Shown: one piece after another, positions 24,931-35,636 of the stretch
Layout of the letters: every line of letters begins with the position of its first letter
Numbering within the stretch: position 1 is the stretch's first letter
NCBI GenBank assembly: GCA_024362935.1
Contig: JANCRA010000012.1
Location: 5,642,001 to 5,706,000 of the forward strand
Direction: 5' to 3'
Source: Setophaga petechia
Taxonomy: Eukaryota; Chordata; Aves; Passeriformes; Parulidae
Length of the DNA: 64,000 bases
Position numbers and translations under genes: made by a program
The notes under the pieces: generated by a model
The model's database searches: none
What the model saw: the letters and a program-made list of their open reading frames with translations, nothing else
What the model was told of the DNA's origin: nothing

Positions 24931-25506
24931 TGGATCTGGCTGGGCTGGAGGTAGTTTTCTTCATAGCAGCTGGCATGGTACTTTAGACTTATTATGACAA
25001 ATGTCTTGGTAACACACTGATGGTTTAGTTATTCCTGAGCAGTGCTGCAAAGCACTAAGGCTTCCTCTGCTTTTCATTCTGCCCTCCCCAAAGAAAGCAG
25101 GTTGGGGATGGACAAGAGTTGTGAGGGGACACCCTTCCAGCACAGCATATTCTATGATTCTGTGATTCTAACAGCTGATCCAAACTGACCAAATGGATAT
25201 TGCATGTCATGCAATGTCACTCCTGTCAATAAAAGCATGAAGTAGTTTTCCCAAGGTAGACACGCTGGCTGGGCATTGGTTTGTTTGGGGGAGGTGGTAT
25301 GCAACTGTGCAACTGCCTTTGCATTGCTCCCTCACCCTCTTGCTATCACTTCAACAGTCTTAATATTGACTCTCAGTATTTTCTTTTTTTCTTTTTTTAC
25401 TTTTTCTCTTCTCTCCCGTATTCTGTTGCAGGGACTGGGAGTGGGGGGTCAGTAAGCAAGCAGATAGGTGGGTGCTTAAGTTACTGGCTGTCATTAACCC
25501 AATACA
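24931..25506 (+). mobile_element. Old avian endogenous retrovirus solo LTR
   Basis: Seen in order: TGGATCTGGCTGGGCTGGAG, TTTTCTTCATAGCAGCTGGC, AACACACTGATGGTTTAGTT, CAGCTGATCCAAACTGACC, CATGCAATGTCACTCC before a TATA-like ATAAAAGC, a T/C-rich run near 25380-25420, and finally GTGCTTAAGTTACTGGCTGT followed by an AACCC end. These blocks match, with much divergence, an LTR type I know from many bird genomes (its reverse begins with a motif like TGTGGTTTAACCCCAGCC); I believe it is ERVL-class. The element runs TG...CA. No primer-binding site, internal genes or target-site duplication are evident, so I call it a solo LTR. A short CR1 tail interrupts it at 25133-25169. Confidence 0.68.
25133..25169 (+). 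mobile_element. Tiny CR1 3' end nested in the LTR
   Basis: CCTTCCAGCACAGCAT followed by ATTCTATGATTCTGTGATTC is the typical end of an avian CR1 element. The LTR-like sequence continues directly on both sides (GAGGGGACAC before, ACAGCTGATCC after). If this is a real insertion, it is an extremely 5'-truncated copy younger than the LTR. Confidence 0.6.
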
Positions 25507-26740
25507 GCCTAGTAAAAGATATGGTTCACATGGTTACACACTTTGTACCACTGGACAATGCCCCTGAAGCTTTAGTGGATAATTCCCAGTCTTGGCCTTT
25601 GGAAAGTTTTGAAAAAAAAAAGATCTTTTGTAGTCTTTGCAGTAATTTATGCTGTCTACTTTCTAGAGCAGCTCATGGTCAGAAGCGACTTCTTAGAGCT
25701 GCTTGAGCTCATGAAGGCATAATCCTCCAGTGCAATGCAGCAGATCCCACACAACTTTCTTTCCATATCATTCTTCCATCTCATTATGACTTCACATATG
25801 GTTTATCTTTTCAGGGGCAAAATGTAGTAAAAATCTTACTTGTAAGAGCCCAACACAGCACGATACTGCACAGGAAAAACACTCCATGTGCCGCCACAAT
25901 TAGAGCCACAAGCTATAGAAGTGCCCATGATGATCACTAAGAATAGAGCAACCTCACACCTTCCAGCACTTAGGTTCTACAAATGCTTCGCTTAGCTTCT
26001 ATAAATGCTAGTCTTGGGCTCCTGCCCTGACATTGTAGGTTGAGAGCTGAAATGGGGGTTTCCCAGGCAACTCAAATCTGTCTAGCAACCACCCATGTAA
26101 GCACTCATTACAAGGTCATGGCAGTGTGTTCGCTATTTCCCATGGCATCATCTTGTTCCTTGGCAGCTACAGAAGACAGATGCGCATGGTGCCTGCTCAA
26201 CCTTGGCTCATGGTGCCAGCAACCAGAAGCCAGCTGGACCTGCAGTCTGACTTTTGACAGCCAGAAGCACTGTCCAATGCTGATACAACACCCAGCAGAG
26301 AAAAGTGAACCAAAAAGGTCCCTATTTGGTCCATACATTAGATGCCTATGGACCCAGTGCCTGGTGCTGCCTGGTCCTGGTGCTTGTCTGGGTCTGCCAG
26401 CAGACAAGGAAAACTAAGCACAAATCAGATATCCACAGAGGGATGTCAGGGAGAACTTGAGGTATTCAGGGGATCCAGGGGAGGGGAAAGTTCTGGAAAG
26501 ACTGTTGAACTGGCAGCAATGGCATTTGGGACATCTATCACTCTTAAAAGCTTTCCTTTGCAGAATGCAGTGACTGGGGTCACCTTAAGGGCTTGCAGTA
26601 GGAATGTAAATAGCTACTTTAGCACGAAGTGCCACCACAGGGGTTACATAAAGTTATCTCACACAGCAGGATGGGTAAAGCCATTAGAACTACTGCAGCC
26701 ATTGATGCTTTTTTTACCTCCTTTTAGTTTGTGAATCATT
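25507..26740. other. GC-richer unclassified block downstream of the LTR
   Basis: From about 25.85 kb the sequence becomes visibly richer in G and C than its surroundings and carries open frames of 99-130 codons on both strands (26040-26417, 26108-26407, 26342-26734). None shows a recognisable domain, signal peptide or splice context. It may be a decayed retroviral interior or another old repeat. I could not identify a family. Confidence 0.4.
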
Positions 26741-29069
26741 CACAAACACCAAAAGTGACCTTACTTTTCTCCCAAGTTAAGAACAAATATTAGCCACTAC
26801 AGATTAAAAGATCCACAAAAAAATACAGCTGTTTGATGTGGCACTCTATTTACATTTACTTACTGATCTGCTAATTAATGACTCTTTTCACTTATTATGT
26901 GGCATGGTTATTTTTAATTGTACATTGTTCTTCCTTGCTTCCAATTTTTATGTCCACTGAGGAAGTACATTATATTAACACTAGTACCATTATTACATAA
27001 AAATTAAATTGCTTTGGAAAAAAAAAAATACTAGCTGAAAATCTGCAATTTAAACTAGTCCAAAAGATCTGCAAATTTAACTCACCTCATTATCTTATTT
27101 TTGATATGCAGATTGAAGTAAAAATGCTTCCATCTTTATAGAATAATTTTCATGTTTAAGACTAAAGAATTTCAGATACACTGTATAAGAGCCCCATAGA
27201 ATAATCACTGACACAAATAGTTGTTTGACTTGTTAGAGATAAGGGCATTTTTTTCATCTGGGATTACCTTTTCACCTATTGGAATGAAGTATCCATGTCT
27301 GTACTAGACATTCCAGTGTTTGTCCCAAGCTGCCACTAGATTATCAAGGTAAAATAACCACGAATTCTTTTGATCTGTCCCTGGTCATTTTCCATATTTC
27401 CTTGATTTCCTAAGTACCATACTGATATTCAAAGAAGAGTCTTTACCCGGGTATTCTTTAGTCTAAGAAAGAAGGTATTTACTACTACTTTTTTCAAATT
27501 AAGCAGCTCCATTGCTGCTGTAATGAAGTATTTCATTGTTTTAATCTTCATCTAATATGATGTTTTCTTTTTACATAATTCTAGACATAAAAAAGAAGAA
27601 GTTTTTCAATATAAAGGACTGCTGTAATTATAACAGATACACTGAGAGAGACATTGAGTTTATTCAGTAGCTGAGACAGCATTTAGGGTGAAAGCATAAT
27701 TTGTTAAGGAGAAAAAAAACAAAATCCAAAATAAATATTGTTCGATCAGATTAAGTAGCCAAATACCATTGTTTACATACCCACAAAGGAAAATATTTTA
27801 TCTGCCATTCATTGCTTGATACATGCAAGCATGTAATTCAAAGCAACAAACACAAACATAAAAATGCCTTCCATTTCACTTAGCAGGCGCCTTAAATAGC
27901 AGATTCTATAAACCATAAAAAACTTTGTCTTGCATAGGCTCAAACAGAGCAGTTTCTGCAAGTTTCTCAAGCAGCATCTGAAAAGGTACCTTTGAGAAAA
28001 TCTCAGATTACCAAAAGGATTTGCTTTTATTATTATTCAATATAATTTTACTTTCAAATTAGGCAACACAGTCCTCTTTAAAACTAGTGAAGTAGTAATA
28101 TATTTCATCACCTGACATCAAAACAAATCTTTGGGAAGCTTTTAGGAAAAGATACATAATCTTATCATAACAGGCTTGTACCAGTTTGGAAAACAAAACA
28201 GTAATAAGAAAACAAAGGAAAAAAGTCAAAACTCAGGTTCTTGTGTAGAAAAATATGCTTCAGATTAAATATTTTTTTATTTATTTGGATAAAAATTGAA
28301 TGAAAAGTGTAAAATTTTTCTAAAATTTGGAATAGGTTAAAAAATTAAAAGCATTGACCTACTGCATGGGACTGAAGTATTTATGAAATATTGATGCTGA
28401 TTCAGATAAAAGATAATGTGCTTTTACATTTGAGGCAGTTCTCAAGATCTTCTTCCCACTGACTGCCTAAGACTATTTACCAGTTATGAATTATACTGGC
28501 ATTCCAGCAGTTTTACTTCATTCACAACTCCTTTAAGAGAATTGAACAGTAAAGTAATATTCCAGAATGCACTTCAGTATTTGTCTTTACTGCACTAGGA
28601 CTTCATATGCACATAGCCTCAGCCACCTACACTCAAATCAATGCTTTGACTTTTGATCAATTTAGAAAGTAAATCAGAGCAAAATAGTGCCATTTGACTT
28701 GGGTAATAGGGTTGTACAGTCACAGTGTGACTCTGGGATTTCATGACCTGCACAGCTTTCACTTTGGTTTTAACTTAAAGGGAGCTTTGATACAAAAAAG
28801 CTCCAGATGTGCTCTGTTCAATGTACTTGAAGCAATACCACAGCTGGTATCAACAGAGAAGCTCAACCTAAATTCCTCCCACTTTAAAGAAAACTGAGTA
28901 TCAATACACTGCTTTTAATGGGAGCTTTCTGCTCTATGGGACCCAAACCAACCAGACCCTTGAAGCAGAATTACCTTTGCCTCCCTTGCCTTCTTGAAGT
29001 GAATCCATCAAATGACACTTTACTTTTATTCCCTACAGGTGTGTTTTAGTAGAATAATAAAATACTGGA
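26741..29069 (-). other. TAFA5 intron, AT-rich
   Basis: Nothing recognisable beyond short A runs. The 67-codon frame at 28694 has no features of a real exon. Confidence 0.5.
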
Positions 29070-29152
29070 AAAACAAAACTAAACAAACCCCAAAACAAAA
29101 AGAAACAAAAAAAAAAAAAAAAACCCAAAAAACAAAAACCTCTTAAAAAACA
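29070..29152. repeat. A-rich low-complexity tract (CAAAA)n
   Basis: Runs of A broken by C, including an A run of about 16. It lies roughly 120 bases before a plus-strand CR1 fragment, so it is not that element's tail. Confidence 0.9.
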
Positions 29153-29269
29153 GAAGTCTGAATGGCTGGGTGAAACTCGAGGTGCTTGTAAATAAATCTA
29201 TCCCTGTTCACTGCTCTTAGACCAAAGTGACCTTTCTTCTAGCTCTCCTTTTCAGTGTAATAACTTTAG

Positions 29270-29545
29270 TGAGTTTTTACCTTGACAGGCTGGAGAGATG
29301 GGCTAACAGGAGTCTCATGAAGCTTAACAAAAGGGAAGTGCAAAGCTCTAAACCTGGGGAAAAAACCCAGTAAATGCTGGAGAATATCCAGTTGGAGAAC
29401 AGCTTGGTAGAACAGAATCTGAAGGTGCTGGTAGAGAACGATCTGATCATGAGCCAGCAATGTGTCCTTGTAGCCAAGAGGGTTAATGGTATCCTGGGCC
29501 ACCTTAGGAGGAGCATATATTCTGCCAACCATGCCTCAACCTGGG
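29270..29545 (+). mobile_element. CR1 LINE fragment, reverse-transcriptase ORF2 remnant
   Basis: The conceptual translation follows the CR1 ORF2 region after the polymerase core: a stretch like LDRLERWANRSLMKLNK, later ENDLIMSQQCVLVAKRVNG and ILGHLRRSIYSANHA. Known CR1 proteins have the counterparts 'LDRLDRWA', 'KDLGVLVD..LNMSQQC' and 'VAKKANGIL'. A stop falls inside (after the GEKTQ-like stretch), and the fragment is truncated at both ends, with no CR1 3' tail. It is dead. Confidence 0.85.
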
Positions 29546-30160
29546 AGTGGAAACAGCAGATCCTTTTCTCCGTACATTTACATGTCAGTAACACAGATAA
29601 AATCATTACAGAATTTCAGAGGATATAGAACTGGCACAATTATTATCATTTCATTGCAATAGTGCAAATTACACTGGTACAATAAACCAATATTTACAGT
29701 ATTTCAGTGCAGTACGAGCCAAAGGAAGCCTCGCTTCCAGCCTTGGGAGATGCAGATTTAATATTTAGTCTTTTTCTCCCAAGGGAAATGTCAACTTTCC
29801 TGCCTTAATTCTCTTTGGCATGAAACATTCACTGGAAATACACCTGGTTCAACAGAGAATGTTACAATTAAATACTGAATTCTGCTCTAAAATAAGCAGC
29901 TCAATTTAAATGCCGAAAGTCTCTTCATATTTTTTGCATCATTTTTAATTACAATACTACATGCAATTACTATTATGCAGTACTTTTCAGCTTCAGAATT
30001 CCACAGCCAAAATTAGATCATAATAAAATATTTCTTTGGAACTTTTTTTAATTTCAATAAAAGGTTCTCTTTCACTCCTTTTTAATGTGAATGTTCATTT
30101 TAAATGCATCCAATTTAAACACTATAGCACTTTGACAGTGCATTACAATAAAACATAAAA
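29546..30160. other. AT-rich spacer between the inverted CR1 fragments
   Basis: Unique-looking sequence rich in AAAT/ATTT. No repeat or exon was recognised. It leads into the ATTA-rich palindrome. Confidence 0.45.
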
Positions 30161-30219
30161 CTGACAGAATTAATTAATGAACAGTAATTACTGTAATTTA
30201 CAGTAATTCTGTCTGACAG
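30161..30219. repeat. Interlocking palindrome rich in TAATTA motifs
   Basis: GACAGAATTA (30163-30172) pairs perfectly with TAATTCTGTC (30204-30213). Between them sits a perfect 14-bp palindrome, ACAGTAATTACTGT (30181-30194), whose first nine bases recur at 30200-30208. Several TAATTA/ATTA cores, which homeodomain proteins can bind, lie within 60 bases. Function is not shown. Confidence 0.75.
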
Positions 30220-30389
30220 CATCTAATTACCAACAGAGCATTCCTATGACTATAAAGGTAAGCATTTTATTGCTTCTCATTTTTTAATGGGGAAATTGAA
30301 GCAAAAATGTTAATTAAGACCAGAATACTGAAAAATTAAATGTCCAGAATTTAGTCTGGTATGTATCTGTGGTGGATTTAAAGCTTCTC

Positions 30390-30406
30390 TTTTTTTTTTT
30401 TTTTTT
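30390..30406. repeat. T17 homopolymer run
   Basis: An uninterrupted T run before CAGAATGG. It resembles a pyrimidine tract plus CAG acceptor on the plus strand, but no coding exon follows. Confidence 0.85.
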
Positions 30407-30639
30407 CAGAATGGCTCATTAGTCTCTGGATTCTCCTATTGCTTCAGCATATTTTCAGACAGCAAACAGTCTGATTGGGATGGGTAGGAAAATCTTCCAA
30501 ATGATATATTTTGCCGGAGTCTTAATTTCTCACAAGGGGGCAAATCCCAAATATCTAAGTGGAACAATTAGATTTTAGATTAGCTTGGACAGATTATTTA
30601 TCAGGAATTCAAGTGCAGCAGCATTCAGGCTTTTAAAAG

Positions 30640-31165
30640 AGATTTTTCTTCCTATCGAAACTCTCCAGGTCTCTTTCTGTGGTGCCTATCTCCAGCATCT
30701 AATTTCTAAGTCTGTATGGAATTCAGGTTTGCCCTGTTCCAGTTGCAGAACCCAGTATTTGCTTTTGATCATCTGGCTGGGGATTGCACAGCCCTCTAAT
30801 TTGTTGAGGCCTCTCTGCAGGGCCTCTCTGCCTTTGAGAGAGTTAACAGCTCCTCTCAATTTACTGTCATCTGCAAATTTATTGATATACCCTCAATTTC
30901 TCTGTCTAAGTTGTTTATGAAGATTTTGAAAGGCACAGGAATGAGGATGGATCCCTATGGATTCCCACTGGTGACAGTTCACCAGTCTGATGTCATCACA
31001 TTCCCGATAACCCTTTATGTCCAACCCATGAGCCGGCTGCTCACCCATCCCATGATGTGTTTATCCAGGTGTTGTGTCCTGGACATTTTGTTCAGAAGGA
31101 CTCTGTGACAGATGGACAGCAAGAAAATCTTTACTGAAATAAAAAAGTTGCTTAAGAGTCCTACC
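30640..31165 (-). mobile_element. CR1 LINE fragment, reverse-transcriptase core remnant
   Basis: Read on the minus strand it follows the CR1 reverse transcriptase. There is a 'SHRILLDK'-like start (here CHRVLLNK) near 31090, a stretch matching the conserved 'P-x-G-I-P-x-G-S' turn near 30950, an 'ADDxK'-like site near 30870, a segment matching 'SLKGREALQ' near 30825, and 'LNKLEGCAI' near 30785. Plus-strand phrases such as CTCTCTGCAGGGCCTCTCTG are typical of these copies. Frameshifts and stops are present. The copy lacks both its 5' part and its 3' tail. Confidence 0.85.
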
Positions 31166-34033
31166 TTTCAATCTCATGTTTTGCATTGTAAAAGTGTATC
31201 AACAAATAAAACAACCTTGAACTAATCCAAATTGCTTAGCTGAATACAGATAATGGCAACAGAATACCCTTCCAGATCCCATTTTCCCAGACAATGAGGA
31301 TGTTTCCATTGTATTCAGGAGAAAAATATTCAAGTATATGAGTGTGGGTGAGAACCAAGATCAGGTAGTTTATGATCATGTGTTCTTTGTCTGCCCATTT
31401 GTTGTAATTTGTGGGAAAAAAACCCAGAACAACTGAAAGATATTCAGGCTGCTGTACTACTTGTATAATCACCCCACTAATCTTCTGCTCCTCTTCATTA
31501 GAATATTTGCTTATCCTTTCCTGTCACTGGTTCATCTTTCTGTCCCAGAAAAATTTTCCACTATAATGGAAGCTTTTCCCATATAATACCACAATATCCC
31601 ATACTTGTATCAATCCCTGCCACCAAGTTATTGGCAATATGGAGTACAACACATTAACAGAAAGTTGAATTGGTACGAATCCATAAAGTAACATAGATGT
31701 TTTGAACATGTGACAGAATATGGTTCTCACAGATACATTCCTTGGACACAGGAATGTCAAAGAGAGAAGGAATTCTAAGGTTTAAATTTCCCCACCCAGG
31801 TAGTTTTACTGTCTGTGATGGTATGTATTCCCACACCACAGGCCAAGGCTGCAACAGGGTTTCTCCTCAGCTCTCTGTTTACAGAAGAGCTATGCCTTTC
31901 TCTGTTCTTTTACTGAATTACCATAAAGTGCATTAAATAAATATGTTGGAAATATAGTAAAGACATAAATACTTCTGGACTGGAAAATGAATGGTTTTCA
32001 AAGCAACGCTATATTTCATCATGCAATGCAAATTGAACCTGTCCCCTTGGAGTTTGCTGTTTCTTGGTTTCTGTTAACACATGAATCTGCTTATTTTAAC
32101 CAACTGCTGGAAAAAAATGAATCACCTAGAAAAAGACCTGTGAGACTGCATTGAAGTCCTGCATGTACCATTGCACACTGCTTAATTCATATATGCCATG
32201 AATAGAAAAACTGCCATTATTTTTCTTAAAGGTATGGAAAATTTGCACACATTGTTAGAAGTCCAAAACTACAGATATTTCTTCTAACATTGCCAAATAA
32301 CAGAGTCTATAAAGTCACCTTGCTGTTTTTTTCTCTTTTCCTCAGAAAAGGTTAGGAAGGCAATACAGAGAGCTCACTTTCCATTTTCCAATACATGGAT
32401 AGTGCACAAATGCAGAGTATCAGCCTCAAGTTCTCTCTGACACTGAAGAGTGAAAACTGAGACAGCACAAAAAAATATAACAGCTTCAATGGCATCTAGA
32501 TTTGGGTATAAAAAGACATTTGCTAAGCTTTTTCACTGTTTTTTAAAGATTTAGTTATAATTAGAGGTAATTAATAGATTACTTATAGTCTCTCCTGCAT
32601 CTTCTTCCCCTTTTGGTTCACTAGCAGATGTATCACACATGCTCATATTCACAAACACCTGTAAGGCTGGGAAACTGCTGACATGCTTACTATTCACACT
32701 GTTTGCACTATGGTAATGTAGTTGAACATGTAAATAAAACAATGACAAGAAATTACATCAAGACTTGGTGTGAATTATTTACTCACCTGCATGCACCTTT
32801 GGTGCAACCTCTTTCTTAGTGAAGTGCAAACTCTGAAGGCTCTCCCTTTCAATTGAAAAAGAAGCAACCATTCTGGGCCTCTTTTGTAGCACCAGGCACA
32901 CAAACGTGCACAGAGAGGGATGCAATAAAGGGATATTGCTGTGACTCTGTAATGCTCACAAGAGCCAGCTCCAGTGCCTCTGCCACTATTCCTACCTTCA
33001 CCAAGCTGCAGAAGAATAAAAGCTGACTTGAATTTTATCACGTAAGAAAAGATTGATAAAGTAATCTGAAAGTCATGATTAGGATGCTTCCACACCATGC
33101 TGAAATAGGTACTTGGCTGTCAGCTGCCTAACTAGTTAACAGAGCATGTTTGATGGGTAGCCCCATCAGACCCTGTATAAGACAGCAATGAAAGGAAACA
33201 CCTTTGAAAAGTTTAACAGCTGCAGCAAATTACAGTGTTCTCCTGTATTATAATATTATTCCCTATTTTATCTATGCAGAAGGTCAGTCCATTTCATGGG
33301 GGAATCTAATAGTCCAAAATCTAATTTCAATCTGATTAAGAACAAGAAAATTCAAATACTGAAATGCTCATTTAAAAGGGATGCATTTATTGGATGTGAA
33401 AGCCCTGGAGCAGTTTGCATAAAAGTTCTAGGTTAAAAGGCCAGCTCCTGAAATGCTGTAATCTCTCTCACAAAGCACATATTTCCATACTGACAATTTA
33501 CCAGTATAATTTATTAGAGATATTTTGGCCAAATTGGACAATTTCTATGAAGTATTCCTGTTTAAATATTCACTATATTCCAATGAAATACAGATATTTT
33601 TCTTTTCTTTCTGACTTTTCTCTGCATTTGCAGGCTCTTCAGTTTCTGTGAACTATGTTTCCATCACTCAGTAACCACTTCACTGCTTAAGGACAAAGCA
33701 GGCTGCCTGGAATGCCATATAGCACTTAAACAAAGCAAGCTTGGTAATGAGAAGCAATATATTCTATTAGCCCTGTTGTTTGAACTCATCTAGACAAGCT
33801 AGCAGACTTGAAACCTTTTCTCTGGAACAATACAGGGCCAAAAAAAAATACTCATTTGAATTCAGCTTGGATTTACAGTAGAACTTCACTGTTCCATTCT
33901 GCAAAGAGGCAGCAGCCTTGGAATGCACTTCATGCAGACTTGCATTGCTTCATACTGTGGCAACTGCAAAAGAGCTCACTGCAAATAAAATTAGTGTTTT
34001 CTTTTTCTAACAACTGCTAGGATCACTTTCAAA

Positions 34034-34069
34034 TCAAGACTTCCTGTAAAATCAAGAACAGCTGTAAAA
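34034..34069. repeat. Diverged two-copy 18-bp tandem repeat
   Basis: TCAAGACTTCCTGTAAAA is followed by TCAAGAACAGCTGTAAAA. 14 of 18 positions agree. Confidence 0.65.
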
Positions 34070-35590
34070 TAAGAACTTGAAAGCAAAGCAGCAACGTAAA
34101 GTGAATTCTAAGGCCTTCAGATATCCACACTTTTTATTTGCTTTTATAGGTTATATAAAGTAACACACCATAAAGCTTTAAAGAATTCTGTGAAAATATA
34201 TTTCACAGTGATACAAAAGATCTGCATAACAAAAAGCAACACACTATGGCTCAGAAATAACAGACTCCTCCAGTGAGGAGTAGATATAATGTGGGGCAGC
34301 CCATGACTTTTATCAGGTAACATCCATTTAAGTAAAAACATAAGGAATAAAGGGAAAAAACATCTTGGTTTATAAGCAACTTGCTAAAGAACAGTGCTTC
34401 AAACCTGCATTTTAGATGTCATTCCAGTAACTTTTTTATCCCCTGTAAACCATCAATATAATATGACACTTCAAAGCTAGACTCTAATCTCTCAAATTAA
34501 TATTTTAAAAAGATTACAAGTGTTTTTGTTTGACTCCTTGGAAATGCTTTTTATTTTAATGAATAGAAGACAGAACTCATGATGTGGCCTCATAATTTTA
34601 TTGCTGCACTGCTGATACTGCTTTCTTGACTCAAGAAAACTGAGATACTACAATTGCAGTTAGGTAATGTCTCTTACCACATACTGGCTCTCAGTAAATT
34701 TCAGATATGTTTTCTCTGGATTAAAATCTACCACTAGCCAAGTCCAAATAGCAGTGTTCATAATTTATTTTATTAAATTATAATTCAATTTGGAGAATTC
34801 TTAGTAACATTATCAACCTCTGGCATTTTTGACAGCAAGGCAGCTAAGTCTCATAGAGTACAATTGGTAGAAGTTTTTATTATATCACAATGTCCTAAAA
34901 ACTAGGGAATAGTGCTTTCTCTTTTGAAATCAATTCAAAACTTCACAGGCTCTGTGAAGAAGACACTGAATCTGTGTTACTTAGATCAGTGATTGCTGTT
35001 AGGTGAAAGGTGGGTGAGGACTGCCACAGCTTTATTTTGTTGTCCTGATATTTTGGGCCTGATATTTATTCAGTATTGAGATGAGATTATTGTGTAGCTA
35101 GGAAATGTTATAGCTCTAAAAACCAGATCATTATTAATTTCTTTTCCACTCTTGGTTCATTAGTTGCAGCCATATCTTTTCCCACTAAAAGTCCCTTTAA
35201 ATGGTTTCTAATTTGCTGGTACAGTTTCACCACTAACTGAGAGAAAGAGGAAAGGTTTTCACACCTCCAATTGAGTGCTACATCAGCTTGTCTTAGCAAA
35301 TGGCCAAAAAGAAATCAATTGTAGTTTGCTCTACCTAAAGAGACAAATCATTCTAATCAAAGTGGTGATTTAGCAGACTACAATCTAGTGAGTTGCTTGG
35401 TTTGTTTTTTCTTTCATTAGACCAACTAAAGATTTTGTTCCTTTAATCTTTATTCATTATGTGACAGAATCCTATGTGGCACTAGACTAAATACCAACTT
35501 ACTCCTTACTTGTTTAGTAAGTTCTTGCTTAACAAAAATAGAATACTCTCCATTCATCCTATAAGCCTTCTAATCTATGCAAGAACTTAA

Positions 35591-35636
35591 TAAAAAAAAA
35601 AAAAAAAAACCAAAACACACACAACAAAAACAAACC
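35591..35636. repeat. A-rich tract with (CA)n
   Basis: An A run of about 18 followed by CCAAAACACACACAACAAAA. Low complexity. Confidence 0.9.

Noticed and set aside
30255..30330. Possible decayed MIR (TTAATGGGGAAATTGAAGCA)
   Set aside because: The similarity to the MIR phrase is short and the flanks do not continue the match.
30585..31108. Two plus-strand open frames of 111 and 65 codons
   Set aside because: They are antisense readings of a dead CR1 reverse-transcriptase fragment.
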